Numbered from the stretch's first letter, positions 7,772 through 16,201 are shown. The stretch: DNA of 32,205 bases from Acidobacteriota bacterium (GCA_020200135.1 JAIVJI010000005.1:1-32205); one strand, 5' to 3'. Numbers and translations are program-made. The notes: generated by a model from the sequence alone, not told the origin.

Positions 7772-9442
7772 ATGAAGACGGAGAAACGACGGCGCATAAA
7801 TTTGTCGTCGTGGCTATCGCTGACGATTCTGCTGGCCGCGTGCGTGCTGGCGGGCCGGGCCGGGAGCGGCGCCCCCGCGCGGGCGCACGTCACCATCCTT
7901 TCGACCACCGACCTCCACGGAAACGTCCTCCCGGTCGACTACTACACGAACCGCCCCGACGAGCGCGGCCTCGCCAAGGCGGCGACCATCATCAGGCAGG
8001 CGCGCAAAGAGAACCCGAACCTCCTCCTGCTCGATTCGGGCGACACCATCCAGGGCACGCCGCTCGCCTTCTATCACAACCGGAAGAACAACGCCCCGCC
8101 CGACCCGATGATGCTCGTGATGAGCGAGCTCGGCTTCGACGCGATGGGCGTCGGCAACCATGAATTCAACTTCGGGCTGAAGGTGCTGGAGAAGGCGAGG
8201 CGCGAGGCGCGGTTCCCCTGGCTCTCCGCCAACACCTACGAGAAAGGCACGGGCCGCCCCTACTTCGACCCCTACCTGGTCAGGGAGGTCGGCGGCGTGC
8301 GCGTCGGCGTCCTCGGCCTGACGACGCCCGGCATCCCCAACTGGGAGAACCCACAGAACTACGCGGGGCTGGAGTTCCGCGACCCCGTCGCGGAGGCGAA
8401 GAGGTGGGTGGCCGTGCTCCGGGAGAAGGAGCGCGCCGACCTTGTCGTCGTCGCGATGCACAACGGCCTCGAAGAGGACTTGCGCACCGGCCAGACGAAC
8501 CCGTCGCAGGTCCCCAACGAGAACTCGGCCGTCCGACTCGCCGAGGAGGTGCCCGGCGTCGACGTCATCCTGATGGGCCACACGCACAGGGACGTGCCAG
8601 CCCTCTTCATCAACGGCGTGCTGCTGGCCCAAGCCAACGCGTGGGGCCGCCACGTCGCCCGCGTCGACGTGTACCTCGAAAGGGACGAGGCCGGGGGGCG
8701 CTGGCGTCTCGCGGCCAAGTCCTCACGCACGATCCCCGTGACGGACAGGACTGCCGTCGACCCGGAGGCCGCAAGACTCATCGCGCCGTACGACCGCGAG
8801 ACCCAGAACTGGTTGAGCAAGGAGATCGGGGCGTCGGCCGCCGAACTGAGCGCCGAGGACGCTCGCTTCCGTGACAGCGCCATCCTCGACCTCATCCACC
8901 GCGTACAAATGGACGTGGGCAAGGCCGACGTCTCGATGGCCGCCGTCTTCAACCCGCAGGCGCGCATCCCGCGGGGCCCCGTCACGGTGCGAGACATCGC
9001 GGGGCTTTACGTCTACGAGAACACGCTCGTCGTCCTCGAAGTGACGGGGCGGCAGTTGAAGGAGGCGCTCGAGCACTCGGCGAAGTACTTCCGCCCCTAC
9101 ACGCCCGGCGCGAGCCCCGCCGAACTCGTCGACGAGAAGATTCCGGGCTACAACTTCGACATCGCCGAAGGCGTCAGCTACGACCTCGACCTGACGAGGC
9201 CGCCCGGCGACCGCATCCAAAACCTGCGCTTCAAGGGCCAACCCCTGAGTGATTCGCAGAAGCTCCGGCTGGCGACGAACAACTATCGCGTTAACGGCGG
9301 CGGGGGCTTCACGATGTACGCCGACGCCCCCGTCGTCTACCGCTCCGGCGAGGAGATTCGGGAATTAATCATAGAATGGGTCGAGCGCAGCGGGCGCATC
9401 CCGGCCGAGGCGACGAACAACTGGCGCATCGTGACCAGGTGA
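7772..9442 (+). CDS. Secreted 5'-nucleotidase / cyclic-nucleotide phosphodiesterase (UshA/CpdB-like)
   Basis: A 556-residue two-domain metallophosphoesterase, probably periplasmic or extracellular, that hydrolyses nucleotides to nucleosides and phosphate. The start is ATG 7772, preceded by AGGAGGGG that overlaps the stop codon of the previous frame. A signal peptide covers about residues 1-38. Metal-ligand motifs appear in order: TTDLHGN (D47, H49), LDSGDTIQG (D88), GNHEFNFG and GHTHRD. The C-terminal 5'-nucleotidase domain supplies the substrate pocket, with motifs such as GGGGFTMY near the end. Whether it prefers 5'-nucleotides or 2',3'-cyclic nucleotides cannot be read from the sequence. 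It follows the salvage genes on the same strand and lies 4 bases before a nuclease gene, so the two probably act together on nucleic acid. Confidence 0.92.
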   Translation: MKTEKRRRINLSSWLSLTILLAACVLAGRAGSGAPARAHVTILSTTDLHGNVLPVDYYTNRPDERGLAKAATIIRQARKENPNLLLLDSGDTIQGTPLAFYHNRKNNAPPDPMMLVMSELGFDAMGVGNHEFNFGLKVLEKARREARFPWLSANTYEKGTGRPYFDPYLVREVGGVRVGVLGLTTPGIPNWENPQNYAGLEFRDPVAEAKRWVAVLREKERADLVVVAMHNGLEEDLRTGQTNPSQVPNENSAVRLAEEVPGVDVILMGHTHRDVPALFINGVLLAQANAWGRHVARVDVYLERDEAGGRWRLAAKSSRTIPVTDRTAVDPEAARLIAPYDRETQNWLSKEIGASAAELSAEDARFRDSAILDLIHRVQMDVGKADVSMAAVFNPQARIPRGPVTVRDIAGLYVYENTLVVLEVTGRQLKEALEHSAKYFRPYTPGASPAELVDEKIPGYNFDIAEGVSYDLDLTRPPGDRIQNLRFKGQPLSDSQKLRLATNNYRVNGGGGFTMYADAPVVYRSGEEIRELIIEWVERSGRIPAEATNNWRIVTR

Positions 9443-9446
9443 CGTG

Positions 9447-11312
9447 ATGAAAACAATCTCCTCAAAAAAAGGGACGCGGGCCTTCACGCGCGCGCGGGGG
9501 CTCGCCTGCCTGCCCGGCATCCTGGCGGCGCTCGCCGTCTCACAGTCTTTGACGGCGCCGGGCCGCGGCGCGAACGCCCCCGTGCGGATTCGCGACATAC
9601 AGGGCGCGGCCCACGTCTCGCCCCTCAGGGGCAGGGCGGTCGCGGGCGTCCGCGGCGTCGTCACCTTAAAACGCGCCGGCGGCTTCTTCATGCAGGACCC
9701 GCGGCCCGACGCCGACGAGAAGACCTCCGAGGGTGTCTTCGTCAACACCTCGGCGCCCGCCGCCGTCAACGCCGGCGACGAGGTGGAGGTCGAAGGCACC
9801 GTCAGGGAGTTCAGACCCGGCGCGCTCGCGCCGGGCAACGCGAACCTCTCCGTGACCCAGGTCGACGCGTCGAGGGTGAGAGTCGTCTCTTCGGATAACC
9901 CGCCTCCGGCGCCGGTCATCATCGGCACACGCGGGCGCGTGCCCCCGCGGCGCGTGATCGAGGACGACGCGGGCGGGGACGTGGAAGTCTCCGGGGTCTT
10001 CGACCCCGGAACCGACGGGCTGGATTTTTACGAGAGCCTCGAAGGCATGCTCGCCCGAGTCAACGGCGCCGTGGCCATCGGCCCGTCGAGGACGCGGCGT
10101 GATAACAGGGAAGTGGTCGTCGTCGGCGACGGGGGGGCGGGCGCGGGACTGCGCACCGGGCGCGGCGGAATCATCGTCCGGCCCGACGATTTCAACCCGG
10201 AGCGGATCATCCTTGCTGGCGACACGTCGCAGCTTGCCGAAATGAACGTGGGCGACCGCCTCGGCGGGCCCGTCGCGGGCGTCCTCGACTACTCGTTCGG
10301 CAACTACAGAGTTCTACTGACGGGCGCGGTGGCCTCCTCCGCCGGCGGCATTCGGGTCGAGACAACCGCGGCGGCCAACAGGAACCAGATGTCGGTCGCG
10401 GCCTTCAACGTGCAGAACCTCGACCCGGGCGACGAGGACGCGAAGTTCGCCCGCCTCGCACGAATCGTCGTGCTTAACCTCAGGTCGCCCGACCTGATCT
10501 CGGTCGAGGAGGTTCAGGACAACAACGGGAGCGTGAACGACGCGGAGGTCGACGCGACGCAGACGTTCAGGAAACTCGTCGCGGCGATCCGCGCGGCCGG
10601 CGGCCCCGCCTACGACTTCCGCGACATCCCGCCCGTCGACGATCAGGACGGCGGGGAGCCGGGCGGCAACATCCGCATCGGCCTCCTGTTCCGCACGGAC
10701 CGGGGACTCCAATTCGTCGCGCGGCCCGGCGGCGGGCCGACCACGGCGACGCGCGTCGTCGGTACGGCCGGCAATCCGCAGCTCTCTTCAAGCCCGGGCC
10801 GGCTCGACCCGTCGAACCCGGACTTCGCCGCCAGCCGCAAGCCCCTCGCGGGCGAGTTCACCTTCAGAGGCCGGAAGGTGTTCGTCATCGCCAACCACTT
10901 CGCCTCGAAGGGCGGCGACAACCCCGTCTTCGGGCGCTTCCAGCCCCCCACGCAGTTGACCGAGCCCCGGCGCAGACGGCAGGCGCAGGTGGTCGCCGGC
11001 TTCGTCGGCCAAATCCTCGCCAGGGACCCGCTCGCCCGCGTGATAGTCTTAGGCGACCTGAACGACTTCGACTTTTCGCCCACGCTCGGCGCGCTCAAGG
11101 GCGCGGGCCTCACCAGCTTGATCGAAAGGCTCCCGCCGCGCGAGCGGTACACCTACGTTTTCGAGGGGAACGCGCAGGCGCTCGACCACATGCTCGTCAG
11201 CCGCAGCCTGCTCCGCGCGCTCGCCTCGTTCGACGTCGTACACGTCAACTCGGAATTCTTCGACCAGGTGAGCGACCACGACCCGACAGTCGCACGCTTC
11301 ACGTTCCGTTAG
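9447..11312 (+). CDS. Secreted endonuclease/exonuclease/phosphatase-fold nuclease (NucH-like)
   Basis: A 621-residue exported nuclease of the EEP (DNase I-like) superfamily. The start is ATG 9447. A GTG at 9444 is possible, but the ATG has better spacing from AGGTGA at 9436. A signal peptide covers about 1-42. An OB-fold-like domain (about 50-150, VAGVRGVVTLKRAGGFFMQD...VNAGDEVEVEGTV) is followed by the catalytic domain from about 310. Visible catalytic blocks are AFNVQNL, LISVEEVQDNNG, NHFASKGGDN, VLGDLNDF, LDHMLVS and VSDHDP, which supply the usual Asn, Glu, His, Asp-Asn and Asp-His residues. The architecture matches extracellular nucleases such as NucH. It probably degrades extracellular DNA, feeding the nucleotidase encoded just upstream. 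It is the last gene of the plus-strand run and converges on the receiver gene. Confidence 0.88.
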   Translation: MKTISSKKGTRAFTRARGLACLPGILAALAVSQSLTAPGRGANAPVRIRDIQGAAHVSPLRGRAVAGVRGVVTLKRAGGFFMQDPRPDADEKTSEGVFVNTSAPAAVNAGDEVEVEGTVREFRPGALAPGNANLSVTQVDASRVRVVSSDNPPPAPVIIGTRGRVPPRRVIEDDAGGDVEVSGVFDPGTDGLDFYESLEGMLARVNGAVAIGPSRTRRDNREVVVVGDGGAGAGLRTGRGGIIVRPDDFNPERIILAGDTSQLAEMNVGDRLGGPVAGVLDYSFGNYRVLLTGAVASSAGGIRVETTAAANRNQMSVAAFNVQNLDPGDEDAKFARLARIVVLNLRSPDLISVEEVQDNNGSVNDAEVDATQTFRKLVAAIRAAGGPAYDFRDIPPVDDQDGGEPGGNIRIGLLFRTDRGLQFVARPGGGPTTATRVVGTAGNPQLSSSPGRLDPSNPDFAASRKPLAGEFTFRGRKVFVIANHFASKGGDNPVFGRFQPPTQLTEPRRRRQAQVVAGFVGQILARDPLARVIVLGDLNDFDFSPTLGALKGAGLTSLIERLPPRERYTYVFEGNAQALDHMLVSRSLLRALASFDVVHVNSEFFDQVSDHDPTVARFTFR

Positions 11313-11341
11313 GGCATACGGACGCGGCGGCCCTCGGCCGT

Positions 11342-11722
11342 TCACATCCTCAGGCCGCCTTGCAGGTAGGGGAAGGGGATGTGCTCGGCCTCGCGGCCGG
11401 CGTCGCGGAGGACTTCGACCATGCGGCGCGCGCCCGTGTAGTTGAGCGAATGGACGACGATGAGCGCGTCGCGCTGCCGCGTAGGGTTCTCGGCGAGCCA
11501 GCGCGCGACGGCGTAGCCTGTGCGCTCGTCGTCGGGCTCGTTGGAGAAGTAGTGCTCGTCCGCGAGGTCGTGGTCGAGCAGCACCGCACGGTAGTCGCGC
11601 TCGGCGAGCCAGCGGACGGCCTGGCGCACGTCGCACGTCACGTCGAGCCGGCTGCCCGCCAGCCGCTCGCGGAACCAGGCGCAGCGCGCCTCGTCGTCCT
11701 CCACTATCAGAATGCGATGCAC
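11342..11722 (-). CDS. Receiver-like protein, cyclic-phosphate-processing type
   Basis: A 126-residue single-domain protein with a response-regulator-like fold and no output domain. The frame is open upstream to 11845, but GTG 11722 is chosen because the first strand (MHRILIVEDDEARCAWF) starts there. Acidic residues D9-D10 and the segment VLLDHDLADE (D50, H51, D52) occupy the phosphate-site positions. VVHSLNYTGARRMVEVL and HIPFPY match the family annotated as cyclic-phosphate-processing receiver domain, which has been proposed to act on cyclic phosphates in place of phospho-relay. No histidine kinase is nearby. It is divergent from xthA and convergent with the nuclease gene, in a neighbourhood of nucleic-acid enzymes. 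The family assignment comes from recall of the pattern, not a search. Confidence 0.75.
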   Translation of the reverse strand: MHRILIVEDDEARCAWFRERLAGSRLDVTCDVRQAVRWLAERDYRAVLLDHDLADEHYFSNEPDDERTGYAVARWLAENPTRQRDALIVVHSLNYTGARRMVEVLRDAGREAEHIPFPYLQGGLRM

Positions 11723-11835
11723 CGTCTCGGTCAAAGCACGCGCCGCCCTTCGGTAAACGCTTCGGATTCTTCCCGCCTTTGTTGAATTTATAACACGCCC
11801 CGCCCGACCCCCTACAAATCCGCCGCCGAGTTGGC

Positions 11836-11841
11836 TATGAT
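11836..11841 (+). promoter_or_regulatory. Putative -10 box for xthA, leaderless layout
   Basis: TATGAT lies 9 bases before the GTG start of xthA, so transcription would begin at or very near the start codon. No convincing -35 box is seen 17 bases upstream and no Shine-Dalgarno sequence is present. The same layout occurs before two other genes in this window. Confidence 0.45.
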
Positions 11842-11850
11842 ACACGCACC

Positions 11851-12624
11851 GTGATTATCGCGACCTGGAACGTCAACTCCGTGCTGGCGCGCCTGCCGCT
11901 CGTCCTGCGCTGGCTCGCCGAGGCGCGCCCCGACGTGCTCTGCCTCCAGGAGGTGAAGTGCGTGGACGAGCGTTTCCCGGCGGCCGAGTTCGCGGAGGCC
12001 GGCTATCACTCGGCGGTCAACGGCCAGCCGACCTACAACGGCGTGGCCGTCCTCTCGCGCCACAAGATCGAAGACGTGCGGCGCGGCATGACGGGCGACG
12101 AGGAGGGCGCGCACGCGCGCGTCATCGCGGCGACGGTTCAGGGCGTGAAGCTCGTCAACATCTACGTGCCGAACGGGCAGGCGGTCGGGACGGACAAGTA
12201 CCGCTTCAAGCTCGAATGGCTCGCGCGCCTGCGCGCGCACCTCGACGAGGAGTACTGGGCCGACGACGACGTACTCGTCTGCGGCGACTTCAACGTCGCG
12301 CCCGAAGACATCGACGTTCACGACCCGCAGCTCTGGCGCGGCCGGATACTCTTCAGCAAGCCCGAGCGCGAGGCCATCGAAAACGTGAGGGGGTGGGGCT
12401 TCGCCGACGCCTTCCGCCAGCACAACCCCGGCGGCGGACACTTCTCCTGGTGGGACTACCGACAGGGCTCGTTCCGCCGCAACACGGGGCTGCGCATCGA
12501 CCACGTCTGGGTCTCGGAGCCTCTGGCCGCGCGCTGCAAGCGCTCGTGGATAGACCGCGAGCCGCGCGGCTGGGAGCGCCCGTCCGACCACACGCCGGTT
12601 CTGGCCGAGTTCGCCAAGGCCTGA
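11851..12624 (+). CDS. xthA: Exodeoxyribonuclease III (XthA family)
   Basis: A 257-residue cytoplasmic DNA-repair nuclease that acts as AP endonuclease and 3'-5' exonuclease, of the usual length of about 255-270. It starts with GTG (residues MIIATWNVNSV). Catalytic blocks are WNVNSV (Asn), CLQEVKC (E34), NIYVPNGQ, VCGDFNVAPEDIDVHDP (Asp and Asn), LRIDHVWVS and PSDHTPVLAEF (Asp-His). These make it clearly XthA-like and distinct from the secreted EEP nuclease upstream. No ribosome binding site is visible, and a -10-like TATGAT sits immediately before the start. It is 30 bases before the short-chain dehydrogenase gene on the same strand. Confidence 0.95.
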   Translation: MIIATWNVNSVLARLPLVLRWLAEARPDVLCLQEVKCVDERFPAAEFAEAGYHSAVNGQPTYNGVAVLSRHKIEDVRRGMTGDEEGAHARVIAATVQGVKLVNIYVPNGQAVGTDKYRFKLEWLARLRAHLDEEYWADDDVLVCGDFNVAPEDIDVHDPQLWRGRILFSKPEREAIENVRGWGFADAFRQHNPGGGHFSWWDYRQGSFRRNTGLRIDHVWVSEPLAARCKRSWIDREPRGWERPSDHTPVLAEFAKA

Positions 12625-12654
12625 GGCGGCGCGCGGCTTCCGAAGGGGAGTTTT

Positions 12655-13686
12655 ATGAGAGAGGGTTTGAGTGACGCACTAAAGCTCGCGGCGGCCGGCG
12701 CCGGCGGCTACCTCGCGGCGCGCGCCGTCTACAGGCGCTTTAACGGTTACGACTTCAGGGGCAAGACCGTGCTCATCACCGGCGGCTCGCGCGGGCTGGG
12801 GCTGGTGCTCGCGCGCGGCTTCGCGTCGGAGGGCGCGCGCGTGGCCGTCTGCGCGCGCGACCCGCGAGAGCTTGAGCGCGCCCGCGCCGACCTCGCCAGG
12901 CGCGGCGCCGACGCCTTCGCCTTCCCGTGCGACGTGTCCGACCGCGCGCAGGTCAAAGAGCTGGTCGATGTCGTCACACATCACTTCGGCCGCGTCGACG
13001 TGCTGGTCAACAACGCGGGCGTCATACAGGTCGGCCCCGTCGAGGAGATGACGCTCGAAGACTACGAGCAGGCGATGGCCGTACACTTCTGGGGGCCGCT
13101 CTACGCGACGCTGGCCGTGCTGCCGCAGATGCGCGCCCGCCGAGACGGGCGCGTCGTCAACGTCTCGTCCATCGGCGGCAAGATAAGCGTCCCGCACCTC
13201 GTCCCCTACTGCGCGAGCAAGTTCGCGCTCGCCGGCCTCTCCGACGGCCTGCGCGCGGAGCTTGCGAAGGACGGCGTCGTCGTCACCTCCGTCTTCCCCG
13301 GCCTGATGCGGACGGGGAGCCCGCGCAACGCCAGCTTCAAGGGTCAGCACCGCGCCGAGTACGCGTGGTTCGCCATCAGCGACTCGCTCCCCGTCTCGTC
13401 CATCGGCGCCGAGCGCGCCGCCGCGCAGATAATAGACGCGTGCCGGCACGGCCGCGCCGAGCTGGTCATCACGACGCAGGCGCAGTTGGCCGTCAAGTTC
13501 CGCGCGCTCTTCCCGGAGGCGGCCGCCGAACTGCTCGCGGTAGTCAACCGCCTGCTGCCCGGCCCCGGCGGCATCGGCCGCGCGCGCGCAAAGGGGCGCG
13601 AGAGCGAGTCGGCGCTCGCGCCCTCGGTGCTGACGACGCTGACCGAGTGGGCCGCGCAACGGAACAACGAGATGGTGCGGGGCTGA
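12655..13686 (+). CDS. Short-chain dehydrogenase/reductase with membrane-leaning N-terminus
   Basis: A 343-residue NAD(P)-dependent oxidoreductase of the classical SDR family. The cofactor motif TGGSRGLG starts at residue 42, NNAGV at 119, and the active site is S171/S172, Y185 and K189 (YCASK). The first 30 residues contain a short hydrophobic stretch (LKLAAAGAGGYLAARAVY) that could anchor the protein at the membrane. The C-terminus extends about 80 residues past the core and includes a hydrophobic-basic helix, as in DHRS7-like and other membrane-associated SDRs. The substrate is unknown. The start ATG 12655 follows AAGGGGAG. It lies between xthA and nnrD on the same strand with short gaps, but no functional link is evident. 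Confidence 0.85.
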   Translation: MREGLSDALKLAAAGAGGYLAARAVYRRFNGYDFRGKTVLITGGSRGLGLVLARGFASEGARVAVCARDPRELERARADLARRGADAFAFPCDVSDRAQVKELVDVVTHHFGRVDVLVNNAGVIQVGPVEEMTLEDYEQAMAVHFWGPLYATLAVLPQMRARRDGRVVNVSSIGGKISVPHLVPYCASKFALAGLSDGLRAELAKDGVVVTSVFPGLMRTGSPRNASFKGQHRAEYAWFAISDSLPVSSIGAERAAAQIIDACRHGRAELVITTQAQLAVKFRALFPEAAAELLAVVNRLLPGPGGIGRARAKGRESESALAPSVLTTLTEWAAQRNNEMVRG

Positions 13687-13709
13687 GGCCGCACCGCCCG
13701 CGTTCGACG

Positions 13710-14603
13710 ATGAGCGAACCCACCCTCATCACAGGGGGAGTCCTGCGAAAAATCCCCCTGCCGCTGCCCGACGAGGGCGGCGACAAGGAGGCGCGCGGGC
13801 GCGTGCTCGTCGTCGGCGGCGGGCGCGAGACGCCGGGCGCGGCCGTGCTCGCGGGCACGGCGGCGCTGCGCGCGGGCGCGGGCAAGTTGCAGGTGGCGAC
13901 GGGCGCGTCGAACGCCGCGCTGGTCGCCTCGGCGCTTCCCGAGGCGCGCGTCTTCGCACTGCCCGAGACGAGGGCGGGGAAGCTGTCGAAGGCCGCGTGC
14001 GCGAAGCTCGAAGAGCATTTGTCGAAGGCGCAGTGCGTCCTCCTCGGGCCGGGGCTGATCGAGGACGAGTCGGTCGCGCGCTTCGTCGAGGCGACGCTGC
14101 GAATGTGCGTGGAGGTGCCGGTCGTGCTCGACGCGGGCGCGGTGGCGTGCCTCGGAGGCGGCGGGCGCAATCTGCTCCACGCGCTCGAAGGCCGCGCGGT
14201 CGTCACGCCGAACGCGGACGAGCTGGAGCTGATATACGGCGGCGAGACGGCGGGCGTCGGGGGCGACAGGCTCGCCGCCGCACGTCGCGCGGCGGATGAG
14301 TTTCGCGCGGTCGTCGTGCTCAAAGGGCGCGAGACCTTCATCGCCTCGCCCGGCGGCTCGGCTTACGTCAACCGCGCCGGGAGTGTCGGGCTCGCCACCT
14401 CCGGCTCGGGCGACGTGCTCGCGGGCGTCATCGCCGGCCTCGTCGCGCGCGGCGCCGAAGCCGCACACGCCGCCGCCTGGGGCGTGTACCTGCACGCGCT
14501 CGCGGGCGAGAGGCTGTCGCGCCGCGTGGGTCTGCTCGGCTTCCTCGCGCGCGAGCTGCCCGCCGAAATCCCGCCGCTGATGTCCGAGCTGTCGGGCGGA
14601 TGA
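13710..14603 (+). CDS. nnrD: NAD(P)HX dehydratase NnrD (stand-alone)
   Basis: A 297-residue ribokinase-like enzyme that uses ATP or ADP to dehydrate damaged S-NAD(P)HX back to NAD(P)H. The frame is open far upstream through the SDR gene, but ATG 13710 is the real start because the conserved N-terminus ([14 protein letters not shown], then [22 protein letters not shown]) follows it. Further signatures are [35 protein letters not shown] and [15 protein letters not shown] (230-244), where D235 is the catalytic Asp of the family. Many bacteria fuse this domain to the epimerase NnrE. Here only the dehydratase half is present and no epimerase is seen nearby. Confidence 0.93.
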   Translation: MSEPTLITGGVLRKIPLPLPDEGGDKEARGRVLVVGGGRETPGAAVLAGTAALRAGAGKLQVATGASNAALVASALPEARVFALPETRAGKLSKAACAKLEEHLSKAQCVLLGPGLIEDESVARFVEATLRMCVEVPVVLDAGAVACLGGGGRNLLHALEGRAVVTPNADELELIYGGETAGVGGDRLAAARRAADEFRAVVVLKGRETFIASPGGSAYVNRAGSVGLATSGSGDVLAGVIAGLVARGAEAAHAAAWGVYLHALAGERLSRRVGLLGFLARELPAEIPPLMSELSGG

Positions 14604-14624
14604 AAAGTATCGACGCCGGCACTC

Positions 14625-14637
14625 CTTTAATTTAAAG
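14625..14637. promoter_or_regulatory. A+T-rich inverted repeat upstream of the MbtH-like gene
   Basis: CTTTAATTTAAAG is a perfect 6+1+6 palindrome in the 79-base gap between nnrD and the MbtH-like gene. It stands out in this G+C-rich DNA and lies 46 bases before the start codon. It may contain a -10 element or be an operator; neither is proven. Confidence 0.25.
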
Positions 14638-14682
14638 TCTCCGGTCGAAACAACGAAGCACCGCGAAGGAGAAAAATTCAAG

Positions 14683-14943
14683 ATGAGCATGAGCGAACGC
14701 GACGACGAAGACAGGGCCATTTACAAGGTCGTCGTCAACCAAGAGGAGCAGTATTCTATCTGGCCGGCCGACCGCGAGAACGCGCTGGGCTGGAACGACG
14801 CGGGCAAGAGCGGGCCGAAGGCCGAATGCCTCGCCTACATTGAGGAAGTCTGGACGGACAGGCGCCCCAACAGCCTACGAAAGAAGACGGAGGAGGCGGA
14901 GGGCGGCGCGCCGGAGAAGCCGGGGTTCCGGGGCGACATGTAG
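14683..14943 (+). CDS. MbtH-like protein
   Basis: An 86-residue protein of the MbtH family, small chaperone-like partners that stabilise and activate adenylation domains of non-ribosomal peptide synthetases. The family signature is clear: [21 protein letters not shown], then [23 protein letters not shown], including the conserved Asn, Glu-Glu, Ser, Trp-Pro, Gly-Trp, Cys-Leu and Trp-Thr-Asp-x-Arg-Pro residues. The last 20 residues form a charged tail beyond the usual 60-70-residue core. ATG 14683 follows GGAG with reasonable spacing; ATG 14689 is an alternative. No peptide synthetase or other adenylation partner of that kind lies in the window, so its target is unknown. The acyl-CoA synthetase at 28553 is not a typical MbtH client. 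Confidence 0.9.
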   Translation: MSMSERDDEDRAIYKVVVNQEEQYSIWPADRENALGWNDAGKSGPKAECLAYIEEVWTDRRPNSLRKKTEEAEGGAPEKPGFRGDM

Positions 14944-15010
14944 CGCCGCGCCCCCGCGACGCGGGAGGGCGCGGCCGCAGGCCCGTTCACGCGCGCGCCC
15001 CCGCCTGTTT

Positions 15011-15016
15011 TAAAAT
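15011..15016 (+). promoter_or_regulatory. Putative -10 box for the methyltransferase gene, leaderless layout
   Basis: TAAAAT ends 6 bases before ATG 15023, so the transcript would start almost at the start codon. No Shine-Dalgarno sequence and no clear -35 box are visible. Confidence 0.4.
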
Positions 15017-15022
15017 CCCGGC

Positions 15023-16201
15023 ATGGCAGACGACGACCGGGAGCAGTTCCTTGCCGCGCTGGACGAGAGTCTGGCGGGCGGCCGCTTCGTCAAGCTCACG
15101 CTCTCGAAGTACCGTGGGCCGGAGGCGGGACTGAAGAACGTCTACGTCCGACCCGTCACGCTCAAGGGCGGCGGGCGGCTCTCTTTCCTCTACCGCTACC
15201 GGACGCGGGACGCGGTCAAGAACCACACGCGCGCGCAGGGCGCGCGGCTCGTGCGCGGGCTGCTCGCGTCGGGCTTCGCGGGCGGCCACCTCTTCACCAC
15301 GGCCGAAGACCTGCGTCTCGACCTCAGCCGCAAGGGCGACGCGCGACTCTCCAGAACGCCCCCGACCTTCTCAACACCCGCCGCCGAAGAGCACGACCGA
15401 CGTAAGCGCCGCGCCGTCGAGACGGAGGGGAACGTCTACCTCCACGCGCTCGGCGTCACGAACGAGCGCGGCGAGGTGCGCCCGGCGATGGGCGACAAGC
15501 TGAGGCAGATAAACAAATTCGTCGAGATAGTGGCCGGACTCTACGACTCATCGCCGCTGGCCGGGAGGGAGGAGGTCGCGCTGGTGGACGTAGGGTCGGG
15601 GAAGGGCTACCTGACCTTCGCCGTCTACGACTACCTCAACAATGTGCGCGGCGTGCGCGCCGAAGTCACCGGCGTCGAGGCGCGGCCGGAGCTGGTCGAG
15701 CTGTGCAACGACGTGGCGCGCCGCGCCGGCTTCGAGCGGCTGAGTTTCAGGAAGGGCTTCGTACAGGAGTTGGAGCTGCCGGCGGCGGACTTGCTCGTCG
15801 CGCTGCACGCGTGCGACACGGCGACCGACGACGCCATCCACAAGGGCGTCGTCGCCGGGGCGTCGGTCATCGTCACCGCGCCGTGCTGTCACAAGGAGGT
15901 GAGGCCGCAGATGCGCGCGCCCGAGGCGCTGCGCGGCGTCCTGCGCCACGGCCACCTGCTCGAACGCGAGGCCGAGTCCGTCACCGACTCGCTGCGCGCC
16001 CTGCTGCTCGAAGCCGCCGGCTACCGCGTCAAGGTCTTCGAGTTCGTCACGAGCGAGCACACGCGCAAGAACACCATGATCGCCGCCGTCCGCCGCGACG
16101 ACGCGGCAGACCCGGCCTCCGCGCTCGCAGACTTCCGCGCCCTCAAAGAGTTCTACGGCATCCGCGAGCAGCGCCTCGAAAAGCTCCTGTGCGAAATTTA
16201 G
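15023..16201 (+). CDS. SAM-dependent methyltransferase (Methyltransf_32-like)
   Basis: A 392-residue protein whose second half is a Rossmann-fold methyltransferase. SAM-binding motif I is VALVDVGSGKGYLTFAVYDY (185-204), followed by the acidic end of strand 2 (VTGVEARPELVELC), LLVALHACDTATDDAI and VTAPCCHKEV. The paired LHAC and CCHK motifs recall the Methyltransf_32 group that includes GSTCD and METTL25. Residues 1-120 form a separate N-terminal domain of unknown role with the feature RYRTRDAVKNHTR, and a basic HDRRKRR stretch (124-130) could contact RNA. The substrate is not known; RNA or protein is possible. It ends 22 bases from the convergent HExxH-protein gene. Confidence 0.82.
   Translation: MADDDREQFLAALDESLAGGRFVKLTLSKYRGPEAGLKNVYVRPVTLKGGGRLSFLYRYRTRDAVKNHTRAQGARLVRGLLASGFAGGHLFTTAEDLRLDLSRKGDARLSRTPPTFSTPAAEEHDRRKRRAVETEGNVYLHALGVTNERGEVRPAMGDKLRQINKFVEIVAGLYDSSPLAGREEVALVDVGSGKGYLTFAVYDYLNNVRGVRAEVTGVEARPELVELCNDVARRAGFERLSFRKGFVQELELPAADLLVALHACDTATDDAIHKGVVAGASVIVTAPCCHKEVRPQMRAPEALRGVLRHGHLLEREAESVTDSLRALLLEAAGYRVKVFEFVTSEHTRKNTMIAAVRRDDAADPASALADFRALKEFYGIREQRLEKLLCEI

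Noticed and set aside
14948..14972. G+C-rich hairpin after the MbtH-like gene
   Set aside because: The arms pair only with a bulge and almost no loop, and no T-run follows, so it is not convincing as a terminator.
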